Below are positions 55,990-64,000 of a stretch of DNA of 64,000 bases, one piece after another. The stretch is taken from contig NC_047065.1 in the NCBI RefSeq assembly GCF_902459465.1, positions 22,271,828 through 22,335,827 on the forward strand. Reading direction: 5' to 3'. Made by a program: the position numbers and the translations under genes. This stretch comes from Asterias rubens (taxonomy: Eukaryota > Echinodermata > Asteroidea > Forcipulatida > Asteriidae). Within the stretch, counting starts at the first letter, position 1; the number at the start of each line of letters is the position of its first letter. A model generated the notes under the pieces. It was given only the letters and a program-made list of their open reading frames with translations. It was not told where the DNA came from and ran no database searches.

Positions 55990-57162
55990 TTACTTTATCC
56001 ATTCAAACGTCTGATTAAGTAGTTTAACTAGACTTCGATTGTATGGTTCGTAAAACTTCTTAAGTTTTTGAAGGACGTCTTCTGGGATCGTTGGGTGGGG
56101 CGGTCGTTTGACGCTCTTCCAGCACGTCCTGACGGGCTTAGCCAGGCAGCGGAACCCACGATTCTCTTCGGTGAAGAATGAATCCTCATCAAAGAAACTC
56201 TGGACTCCCAAGAAGTGTTCAGTTTCTTTGAGGGCCGGCAGGGGGTCTTTGACGAATGCATCCCCATCGATGGCGAGAAGACTACTCCGCGGGAAAAAGG
56301 ATAACCAGTGAGCTAAAGAGTTATTGTAGACTGAGAGGGACACGAATTTACTTTGTGGGTTCACCTTACCGCCTGCCGCAGTCAAAACTGACTTCTCAAA
56401 GGTATCCCCGAGATCGTATCCGTGTAAGGGTTCAAGTCTTTTCGGTGAGAGCTTCCCGCCCGATGCCAATAAATACCTGGTCTCCATGAAGTAGTCTGAG
56501 ATGGCTCTTTTGATGGGATCCCTGAGTATGATGATGAGCTTAGCACGCGGTAGTAACCTGTGAACTCGACGGTGGACGCCCAGTGGGTGGTAAGCATAGT
56601 AGATGGGGGTCTTTTCAAGAGTGATCTGCTGCTTGGAGCTAAGCGGCATCATCTTCTTGTAGAATGTTTCTCCGTAGTGGTACACCGGCCTGTTGAAGAA
56701 ATGTGGCTCCCCGTCTGCTGCGGCAATCTCCGGGTGGAAGCCCAAGAACTTCTGCAGTGCCGACGTCCCGGACTTTTTCGTGCCGATAATGATGGCCCCG
56801 GGCAGCCGACGCTTGCACTGCCGTTTTACAATTTCGTCATACGGCAAGTTAGCTTTGACAAATGTGTTGTTACCGCATTCAGTGGAGTTCAAACAGTGAA
56901 TGTACCGATAGCAACAAGTAACACAGGAGGGGAGGGGTGCAACTAAATCAGACGTCACCTGGAGACCTCGCTGCAGCCCTTGAAGACGAGTTTTTATAGA
57001 CACCAATATATTATGATTGGGAATCACATCGGCTGAGAGAAAAGGTACAGTCACCAACGCTATGTTTGCAAAGACGGCTATTGCTGCTAACCGTTTTGCT
57101 AAATATTTCACACGCATCTTCTTCTTATATTTATAATAATAGGGGGTTGGGTGAAACCTCAA
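55990..57162 (-). CDS. Heparan sulfate 3-O-sulfotransferase-like enzyme, copy 1
   Basis: 390 codons in a single exon. HS3ST enzymes transfer sulfate from PAPS to glucosamine in heparan sulfate in the Golgi. Seen: short basic cytosolic tail, a membrane anchor at about 22-42 (type II), a stem with a Cys cluster (CVTCCYRYIHC, 80-90), the 5'-phosphosulfate loop IIIGTKKSGTSALQKFL (124-140), GEPHFF with Glu152 as the expected catalytic base, the 3'-phosphate motif RDPIKRAISDY (214-224), and the HS3ST-type end NRGFRCLAKP...CWKSVKRPPHP with the Cys pair. The last residues FEWIK match HS3ST C-termini. The paralogue at 63258 begins at the Met equivalent to residue 16 (57117), so that is the likelier start. 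Exact glycan specificity is unknown. Confidence 0.9.
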   Translation of the reverse strand: MRFHPTPYYYKYKKKMRVKYLAKRLAAIAVFANIALVTVPFLSADVIPNHNILVSIKTRLQGLQRGLQVTSDLVAPLPSCVTCCYRYIHCLNSTECGNNTFVKANLPYDEIVKRQCKRRLPGAIIIGTKKSGTSALQKFLGFHPEIAAADGEPHFFNRPVYHYGETFYKKMMPLSSKQQITLEKTPIYYAYHPLGVHRRVHRLLPRAKLIIILRDPIKRAISDYFMETRYLLASGGKLSPKRLEPLHGYDLGDTFEKSVLTAAGGKVNPQSKFVSLSVYNNSLAHWLSFFPRSSLLAIDGDAFVKDPLPALKETEHFLGVQSFFDEDSFFTEENRGFRCLAKPVRTCWKSVKRPPHPTIPEDVLQKLKKFYEPYNRSLVKLLNQTFEWIK

Positions 57163-57529
57163 TGCAATGGTATGTTGACTTTCCGGTCTTCTTAAAGGCT
57201 TTGGAAACCACTCATCCGTCTAGGTGAATCAGCCTCTGCTATGCACTGCGTCACTTTGTCCGGTGTTTGAGTATCTGCGAAACGGATGGTAACAATAATT
57301 TTTAGGGACTGAAACTGTCAATCAGAATGTACCACAGCAGAAAATTAACTTTAAAAGGGGGGTGTAGTGGCATCAAGAACAAATACTTGCTGTATAAAGT
57401 ACATTTATTTATTTATTTTGTAGGGACAAGATGTATCACAAAGTATGCCCCTGCCAGGATATTCTGATGGCCTACTCGTTATACTACGGACAAGACTGCT
57501 CGTCTTAGTACATTTACACTACTTTTCTT

Positions 57530-58361
57530 TTAAAGGCAGTAGACACTATGGGTAATTACTAAAAATAATTACAAGCATGAAACCCTACTAGGTAACGAGT
57601 AATGTATATATATGATGATTTTAAAAATAGGTATGAGGGACCTGTGGAAAAAAGGGGGGGGGGGGTATAATATATATCAAATAATAAACCACAAGGGAAA
57701 CTGAATAGGGTAGATGGCCTTAGCTTTCGATCCAATCCGGACCTTCTTCAGAGGCATAAAACAAGTACAAACAAATACATATCCATTTATAGAAAAAGAG
57801 AGGGGGAAAGGGATTAAGGAAAGGATCCAGAAAGAAGCGGGAAAATAACAGCCAATCAAAGTTTCTATTTCAGAGACAATATTGGTGGCTATGAACCAAT
57901 AGGAGTGAAGTGGCGAGGACAAAGGATGTTAAGAATGAAAGGATGGGTTACTGGACCATAAAAGTGGTAGAAGTATTGTATACATGTATATATATAATTG
58001 TTTTTTAAAAAATGTCATAAGCAGCCACATGCTGAATTACAACAATTTACAATAAAAAGGGTAAACAATACAAACTTAGATTAAAAAGTGGGAGAGGTTG
58101 ATAGTATAAAACATTTTCCACGAATTCGATTTCGAGACCTCAGATTTAGAATTTGAGGTCTCGAAATCAAGCATCTGAAAGCACGCAACTTGGTGTGACA
58201 AGGGTGTTTTTTTTTTTAAATATACTCGCAACTTCGACGACCAAATGAGCTCAAATTTTCACAGGTTTGTTATTGTGTGCACAAGATGAGATACACCAAG
58301 TGAGAAGACTGGTATTTGACAGTTACCAATAGTGTCCAATAGTGTCAGGACCAGTGTCTTT
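57530..58361 (-). repeat. Family A element split by another insertion
   Basis: The left part, 57530-57604 (TTAAAGGCAGTAGACACTAT ... GGTAACGAGTAATG), and the right part, 58091-58361 (GGAGAGGTTGATAGTATAAA ... GTGTCTTT), make one element. The consensus continues directly from GAGTAATG to GGAGAGG. The right TTAA is lost. The central hairpin is at about 58133-58165. A 50-bp remnant of an A-type right end sits at the equivalent place in arm 2 (about 62799-62850). Confidence 0.82.
57605..58089 (-). mobile_element. Retroelement-like insertion with hammerhead-like motif
   Basis: On the minus strand it reads CTGAAGA-(stem)-GAAA at 57751-57725, then GCTAAGGCCATCTACCC and the tail CAGTTTCCCTTGTGGTTTAT, then TATATA. 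The tail is the same as in the tRNA-Asn-like SINEs at 3402 and 14795. The spacing resembles hammerhead-bearing terminal repeats of Penelope-like elements; this is inference, and no reverse transcriptase is present. The 81-codon minus frame inside is not a gene. Confidence 0.5.
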
Positions 58362-58904
58362 GTATGTGGTTTAACAGGGTGTAAAACGGCCCCAAATCCA
58401 CTGGTGTGTATCACTATCAATGAGGAACGTGTACCTGATCTCAGCTTGCGTCCTGTCGGTCTTTGGTATTGGTGTCCGAGAAAGAATTCCCACGGTGTTT
58501 TTCCTCAATATTTTTGTGTAATCACAAAACCACCAAAGCTATCGGGTATGCCTATACCAAAGGGAAATCCGTGTAGTCATGTGTTGAAGTTTCATAAAAG
58601 TGTTTGGATTGGGTCCGGATGGACTCTGTTGTTCAAACCATGGAGCTATACAAATAAAAAATAAATAGTTTCATGGTTTAGTTTGTTCCGTTTTACACGG
58701 TCATTCATGCGTTATGTTTAGGTGGAAAACACTTCAGTTGAGGTGCAGTCATGCATGGAATGTATATCTAGTGTTGTATTTTGACGTTATTATACCATAA
58801 TATGTATTTGACCTTTTATACAATAAGCTTTATCTCATATCTCTTCAGTCCCCCGACGGTGACTAGGGATAGAGCAAGCTATACTAGAAACGTTGAAACC
58901 AATT

Positions 58905-59125
58905 TAAGGACTCACTCCGCGGTAGTACAGTTTATAAAACGATATTAGCTATAGTAGTACCTTCCGCCCGGGTAGTAGTTAAAAAGCAGGCTGAGAAGTC
59001 ACCCAAACAATCCGAAAAATATACTCTGCTGTTGTAGAATATATAGCAGGACAGTTCTCTAAAGAACAAACTCTACCTCATGGCAAGTAGATACACTCAA
59101 TGGTGTTACCGCAAACCAAATATAA
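58905..59125 (-). repeat. Repeat R, minus-strand copy
   Basis: ACTCACTCCGCGGTAGTACA, CGGGTAGTAGTTAAAAAGCA, GGACAGTTCTCTAAAGAACA and GGTGTTACCGCAAACC, in reverse order and complement relative to 8154-8395. It is preceded at 58855-58900 by ACTAGAAACGTTGAAACC, a relative of the hairpin motif at 20885. Confidence 0.6.
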
Positions 59126-59149
59126 TGAGTATGACCTTGTACATTCCAG

Positions 59150-59393
59150 GACCCAATTTCATGGCTCTGCTTACCGCCGAATTCTGCGCTTACGATGACG
59201 ATTCCCCGCTTACGTACAAGCGCCGAATTTCTGCGCTAGCCTTGAAAGCGTAGAATGCCTAGTAACGTGGAGTACGCACGCACAGAATCCAAAATTCGCC
59301 GCTAACCCGTGAAATACGCTTGCCGAATTCCGTGCATCCGTAAGCGCCGATTCTGTGCTTACAGTAAGCAGAGCCATGAAATTGGGCCCTGGT
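59150..59393. repeat. Family D palindrome
   Basis: CCAGGACCCAATTTCATGGC at the left, GCCATGAAATTGGGCCCTGG at the right. The interior is built of mirrored GCCGAATTC and GCGCTTAC blocks. Good terminal match of about 30 bp. Confidence 0.82.
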
Positions 59394-59770
59394 CTCATGC
59401 ACAAAAATCCAAGAGTTATAAAAAAGGTACCAGCTGAACTTATTTTTTAGATGTGCTCCCTTTATCGTTTATAGAGAATTTGATAACACACTAGACAGTA
59501 CAACGTCCATTAATAAATAAGGGAATCAATGTGTGGTGAAGAGGTTTTCAGTTAGTGGTTTAAACCCAACGAGGCCTGGTTTTTGATAATTTTACCGAGA
59601 CGAAGTCGATGTAAATTATCAAGAACAAGGCCTCGAATTCAAGGCATCTAAAAGCACACAAGGGTGTTTTGTCGTCCACGATTCTATTGCAACTTTGACG
59701 ACCAATTGTGTTCAAATTTGCATAGGTTTGTTATTTCATGCATAATGGTGAGACACCAAGTGAACCGCCT

Positions 59771-60156
59771 TTAAAGGCAGTGGACACTAATGGTAATTAC
59801 TCAAAATAATTATTAGCATAACAAGTTTTTTTGGTGACGAGTAATGGGACGAGGTTTATGGTATAAAACATTGTGAGAAAAGGCTCCCTCTGAAGTGCCA
59901 TAGTTTTCGAGAAAGAAGTAATTTTCCACGAATTTGATTTCGAGACCTCAGATTTAGAACTTGAGGTCTCGAATTTAACCATCTAAACGCACACAACTTC
60001 GTGTGACAAGGTTTTTTTCCTTTCATTATTATCTCGCAACTTCGATGCACGATTGAGCTCAAATTTTCACAGGTTCGTGATTTTATGCATATGTTGAGAT
60101 ACACTAACTGTGAAGGCTGGTCTTTCACAATTACCAATAGTGTCCACTGCCTTTAA
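59771..60156 (-). repeat. Family A palindromic TTAA element
   Basis: TTAAAGGCAGTGGACACTAA at the left, GTGTCCACTGCCTTTAA at the right; TTAA at both ends. It is preceded at 59628-59769 by the right-hand part of another A copy that ends exactly in GCCTTTAA. Confidence 0.9.
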
Positions 60157-60758
60157 CAATGGAGGTCTATTTCTACCTCCATGCTTTTAACAAAACATAC
60201 CTATGAAGTTTGATTGTGTTTCGTTGTTCGTGAATGCTTGGCGCCATAACTTCAGACCGGTGCAATCATCCATGGGGTAGTTCTACAATAGGGTGCCCAA
60301 CAGAGGACTCCAACAACAATTTTTATGATTTTTGTTGTAGAATGTTTTATGAGGCAATGAATAAAAAACAATCACATACATTTGAAGTATTTGACTCACA
60401 TCATTAAACAATTATTATCGTCAATACAATAAAATAAATATGCAAAGTTTATACACAATAAGTACAATAAAAGAAATATATATAGATAAAATAATAAAAA
60501 ATACTACATAGTGCATGAAAAATTCCCATTAAAAAAACGCGCACAGCAGATGGTATAAAATTGTTTTTGAAGCTCCTTGTATAGGCTTACATGAAGAAAA
60601 TTCCCGGCCCAAAAATATGTAAACTATGCAATAAAGTATGCGACAAAGAGCGAGTTCGAGCGAGGCACCATAGTCGACCATTGGTTGATTTTGCCTGGAA
60701 CCCAGGATGTATTTGATTTTAAAACAAAATTATCATTCTACACAAGAACAATTAACCC

Positions 60759-60957
60759 AGGGCCCAATTTCTTGGAGCTGCTTAAGCAGAGAATTTTGCT
60801 TAACATGTTTCTGATAAGCAAAAATAAGCAGGATACCAGTCACAAATTGTACATATATGACATGGAAGTTTGGTTGGTAACCTTATTCTGCGGAGCATAA
60901 TTTTGATGTGCTTTCTTTGTGTGCTTAAGCGGCTATATGAAATTGGGCCATGGAACC
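60759..60957. repeat. Family D palindrome
   Basis: CAGGGCCCAATTTCTTGGAG at the left, GCTATATGAAATTGGGCCAT then GG at the right, with GCTTAAGC blocks on both sides. Confidence 0.8.
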
Positions 60958-60989
60958 ATCTACGGCTTATCCATGCATTCCAACAGGTT

Positions 60990-61585
60990 GCCTTTTTTTT
61001 TAATTTTTTTTTAATCAAGGCTAGAAGCCACTTTTGTTCTTCTTTTTTTCTTTTTTATCAAGGCTAGAAGCCACTCTAGGTTAAGGGCTACAAGAAAACA
61101 TAGACATGCAGAAACTCAGTGGAGCTGAAGGTGGGAATTGACATTCCTCTTAAAAGATGGAAGATCAAAGGATGAAGGGCGGAAACATTCACCAGGCAAG
61201 GAGTTCCAAAGAGGTACTGGAGTTTGGTAGCTCTTTGTTCTACATCTCGGCACAGCCACAGCATAAGGATGAGAACAAGCAGAAAGCCTGGTCTCGCGCT
61301 CAAACACCCTGACATGAGGAACAAGGTTGGATAGACTGGTGGAACATTTACCATGGAAATATCTGTAAAACAGGCAGAGGCTGATGGCTACAGACCTTCG
61401 GTGAGAAAGGGGTTGAAGTGTAGATCCTAACTCTTGCCCTGCCATCAATTAGAGTCCTACGACCTCTGGCTGGCTCGGGATTCTGTGAGCCCAGTCTAGC
61501 TCTCACCATCACAGTGTAAAAACCAAAAAAATGTTGTATTAACTCTTTCTTTTCGTTTTCAAATAGTTCTCTCGCACATTGCACC
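60990..61585 (-). pseudogene. LINE fragment: ORF2 C-terminus and 3' tail
   Basis: The minus frame 61448-61116 encodes LQPLSHRRSVAISLCLFYRY, then HGKCSTSLSNLVPHVRVFER, SACSHPYAVAVPRCRTKSY, PLWNSLPGECFRP and SFKRNVNSHL, then stop. This is the characteristic end of CR1/Jockey-type ORF2 proteins. The 3' UTR carries GTGGCTTCTAGCCTTGAT twice (in complement near 61017 and 61059), ending in an A-rich tail at about 60993. The 5' part is absent. Probably a truncated insertion. Confidence 0.8.
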
Positions 61586-62040
61586 GTCGACCAATGACGT
61601 CACCAACGCACCATCCAAGTTTAAGCCGTATCCGAATTGGCGGTATACGGCTGTTGCATGAGTGTCCCATACTTCAACGCATGATGACGTAGAAATCCAG
61701 CCGTAGCCTTTAGCCGCTGCCGGCCTTAGCTTCCTACGTGAGCTGTAGGCCTATAGGGATTATTCTCCTTTTAAACTATTTCTGTGACGTCACTCTATTG
61801 TTGAAGATTATTTTTGTTACGAATATACACTTAAGTGTAGATTCGTAACATAATCTACAGCTGAGTGTAATTTCATTATAGTAGTTCCACTTGAAAATTA
61901 CTGTCTTTCTAAACTAAAAGATAGGATGAAGTGCAACAAACATTGGCTAGCTGAATATGTCTTTCATTTTACAAAAAACTGGTTTCCCAGTTTAGAAAAA
62001 AACACATTAGTAACACAATTTATTGTTAGCTGAGCAACTG

Positions 62041-62150
62041 ACTTTTTTTTTTTTTTTCTTTTTTTTTCTTTTTTTTTAAATTTATTTTATTGATATCCAA
62101 CAGCGGAAAGCCGCCACTTACAGGAATCGTTGTACCCGATAATGTTGCAT
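62041..62150 (-). repeat. Retroposon 3' end with poly(A)
   Basis: The minus strand reads GTAAGTGGCGGCTTTCCGCT, GTTGGATATCAATAAAATAA, then a ~45-base A-rich tail. AATAAA followed by a long poly(A) run indicates a retroposed 3' end. No protein part remains. Confidence 0.55.
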
Positions 62151-62469
62151 AATGTTAAAATACACCAAGTGGGAACGACTGGTCTTTGACAATTACCAAT
62201 TGTGTCCACTGTATTTAAAGTATACGAAATTAGATAGACCATAGAGTAAGGATAGACCAACTATTGTTGTTACAATAGGGCAATAGACTCGTGCATACTA
62301 TACGAATCTACACGTCTATCGTCCATTCTCCTTCACCTATTAAGAGACCCAGAACCCTGGAATGTCCTTGTATATACGATGGTACTCCCCTAGAGCTCTA
62401 TGGTACTCCATGCATGATTGCACCTCCACATAAGTTTCTCCGTCGCCTGAGCTCCTTTGGAACTATCCT

Positions 62470-64000
62470 CTTAAAGCTTCATGGTTGAACAGAAGACAAC
62501 ACCCGAATCAAATCCCCCACCTCTGTTATTTCTACCTCCATGGTTTATCATTATGCCTTCAACCTTCACCATACGCGTTCAGTGCATGGGTGCAGTATAT
62601 AGGCATACCCGATATAGCTTTGGCGGTTGGCAGTGATTAAAAACAATTAATGAAAAACCACCTTTTCTCGTATACCAATATACCAGAGACCGACAGGACG
62701 CAAGCTGAGATCAGGTAAGCCTACAAGTGTTTTTGTTGATATATACACCAGTGGCTAGTTTGGGGCCGTTATAAATACACCCTCTAACGTTTAGTGTTAA
62801 AGGCACTGGCCACATCTGGCAATTGTCAAAGACTATCAAACCACCTACATATATGTTTTAATAGAAAAGTTCATGTGGGGTCAATGTACTGTCAAGACGA
62901 GCAGTCTTGTCCGTAAACGAGTATCTGAGAATATATTGAATGGGGCATATTTTATGGTACTTCCCCCCCCCCCCAAAAAAAGAAAGAAATGTACTTTATT
63001 CAGCAAGTAGTTGTTCATGATGCCAAAATGATGTTAGTAGTGCATTCTGATTGACAGTTTCAGCCTGATATTATTTGTACCCTTCGTATGCAGATAAAAT
63101 ACTCCAGCACCGGACAAAGTGACGCAGTGCGGCCGAGGATGATCTAACAAGACCGATGAGTAGTATCCAAAGACTGTAAGAAGACCGGACCGTCATAATA
63201 CCGTTGAAGTTTTTAGCCCAACCCCCAAAACAAAACAAAAAGAAGAACAAGAACAAGATGCGTGTGAAATATATAGCAAAACGGTTAGCAGCAATAGCCG
63301 TCTTTGCATACATAGCATTGGTGACTGTACTTTTGCTCTCAGCTGATGTGATTCCCAATTATATGGTGTCTATAAAAACTCGTCTTCAAGGGCTGCAGCG
63401 AGGGCTGCAGCGAGGTCTCCAGTCGACGTCTGATCTAGTTGCACCCCTCCCCTCCTGTGTTACTTGTTGCTATCGGTACATTCACTGTTTGAACTCCACT
63501 AAATGCGGTAACAACACATTTGTCAAGGCTAACTTGCCGGATGACGAATTTAAAAAACGACAGTGCATGCGTCGGCTGCCCGGGGCCATCATTATCGGCA
63601 CGAAAAAGTCCGGGACGTCGGCACTGCAGAAGTTCTTGGGCTTCCACCCGGAGATTGCCGCAGCAGACGGGGAGCCACATTTCTTCAACAGGCCGGTGTA
63701 CCACTACGGAGAAACATTCTACAAGAAGATGATGCCGCTTAGCTCCAAGCAGCAGATCACTCTTGAAAAGACCCCCATCTACTATGCTTACCACCCACTG
63801 GGCGTCCACCGTCGAGTTCACAGGTTACTACCGCATGCTAAGCTCATCATCATACTCAGGGATCCCATCAAAAGAGCCATCTCAGATTACTTCATGGAGA
63901 CCAGGTATTTATTGGCATCGGGCGGGAAGCTCTCACCGAAAAGACTTGAACCCTTACACGGATACGATCTCGGGGATACCTTCGAGAAGTCAGTTTTGAC
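62470..64000 (+). repeat. Inverted duplication, arm 2 (cut by window end)
   Basis: Reverse-complement partner of 55990-58660. Landmarks: ATACCCGATATAGCTTTGG (about 62606), GACCGACAGGACGCAAGCTG (62688), GACGAGCAGTCTTGTCCG (62898) and CGGACAAAGTGACGCAGTGC (63112), followed by the gene. Continues past the window. Confidence 0.85.
63258..64000 (+). CDS. Heparan sulfate 3-O-sulfotransferase-like enzyme, copy 2 (partial)
   Basis: Open from ATG at 63258 to the window edge (247 codons plus two bases), without a stop. Nearly identical to copy 1: MRVKYIAKRLAAIAVFAYIA membrane anchor, Cys cluster CVTCCYRYIHC, IIIGTKKSGTSALQKFL, GEPHFF and RDPIKRAISDY are all intact, so it looks functional. Differences cluster in the stem: two residues fewer after VIPN, and an extra GLQR from a 12-bp tandem duplication (GGGCTGCAGCGA twice, about 63389-63412). 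Scattered substitutions include YDEIVKRQCK to DDEFKKRQCM. It is divergently oriented to copy 1, with start codons about 6.1 kb apart. The C-terminal third lies beyond the window. Confidence 0.9.
   Translation, partial: MRVKYIAKRLAAIAVFAYIALVTVLLLSADVIPNYMVSIKTRLQGLQRGLQRGLQSTSDLVAPLPSCVTCCYRYIHCLNSTKCGNNTFVKANLPDDEFKKRQCMRRLPGAIIIGTKKSGTSALQKFLGFHPEIAAADGEPHFFNRPVYHYGETFYKKMMPLSSKQQITLEKTPIYYAYHPLGVHRRVHRLLPHAKLIIILRDPIKRAISDYFMETRYLLASGGKLSPKRLEPLHGYDLGDTFEKSVL

Larger units (their letters stand above)
55990..58660 (-). repeat. Inverted duplication, arm 1
   Basis: Covers the sulfotransferase gene and at least 1.5 kb upstream. It is the reverse complement, with divergence and indels, of 62470-64000. 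Matching landmarks: the coding region, GACAAAGTGACGCAGTGC (57242-57259 in complement), GCAGTCTTGTCCG, and TCAGCTTGCGTCCTGTCGGT at 58441. The arm runs left of the gene by an unknown amount because arm 2 leaves the window. Confidence 0.85.
57163..63257. other. Region between the divergent sulfotransferase paralogues
   Basis: The first and last parts belong to the inverted duplication and must hold both promoters. The middle (58660-62470) holds R, two D elements, A, a LINE fragment, a retroposon 3' end and AT-rich DNA (60290-60560). No other gene was recognised. Confidence 0.7.

Noticed and set aside
56560-56946. 128-codon frame antisense to sulfotransferase copy 1, and its twin at 63435-63821
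   Set aside because: Mirror of the conserved coding sequence; it recurs only because the gene is duplicated.
57677-57922. 81-codon minus frame in the retroelement-like insertion
   Set aside because: Runs through the hairpin and tail of the repeat; no domain similarity.
63763-63999. 78-codon plus frame at the window end
   Set aside because: Off-frame shadow of sulfotransferase copy 2, whose real frame is open but has no stop before the edge.

Overview
The window looks like nuclear DNA of a marine deuterostome invertebrate. An echinoderm, possibly a sea star, is my best guess. This is inference from large introns with GT/AG splice sites, AT-rich non-coding DNA packed with short palindromic transposons and tRNA-derived SINEs, and metazoan genes (junctophilin, THAP-domain protein, SLC46 transporter, heparan sulfate 3-O-sulfotransferase-like enzymes). 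No prokaryotic features are present.

Layout. (1) 1-29428, plus strand: the 3' part of a junctophilin gene. Four exons are visible (1605-2430, 16447-16565, 26927-27918, 29303-29428) with matching intron phases; the N-terminal MORN exons lie upstream of the window. The 14-kb and 10.4-kb introns are filled with repeats. (2) 29429-41736: presumed 3' UTR and then repeat-rich intergenic DNA. (3) 41737-42081, plus: one exon encoding a complete THAP zinc finger and ending at a strong splice donor; its downstream exons were not found. (4) 45042-49681, minus: a complete four-exon SLC46-type MFS transporter of about 454 residues. (5) 55990-57162, minus: a single-exon type II membrane sulfotransferase of the HS3ST family. 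(6) 63258-64000, plus: a near-identical paralogue cut by the window edge, arranged head to head with the first inside a long inverted duplication.

The rest is repeats, named here by letter. Most striking is a set of palindromic, roughly 330-400 bp elements (families A, B, C, O, P, Q and relatives) that end in TTAA followed by AG or AGG at both ends. Family A has about a dozen copies, and one nested insertion shows the TTAA target-site duplication directly. Others are palindromes with different ends (D, E, G, H, J, K, L, M, N), three kinds of tRNA-like SINE, three fragments of the C-terminal end of non-LTR reverse transcriptase ORFs, a 487-bp element with a perfect 8-bp target-site duplication, tandem arrays, and a SINE tail shared with a second retroelement that carries a hammerhead-like motif.

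The genes do not form a pathway: junctophilin tethers ER/SR to plasma membrane, the THAP protein binds DNA, SLC46 moves solutes, and the sulfotransferases would modify glycosaminoglycans in the Golgi. The main biological stories are the recent inverted duplication of the sulfotransferase and the unusually dense set of TTAA-targeting non-autonomous elements.
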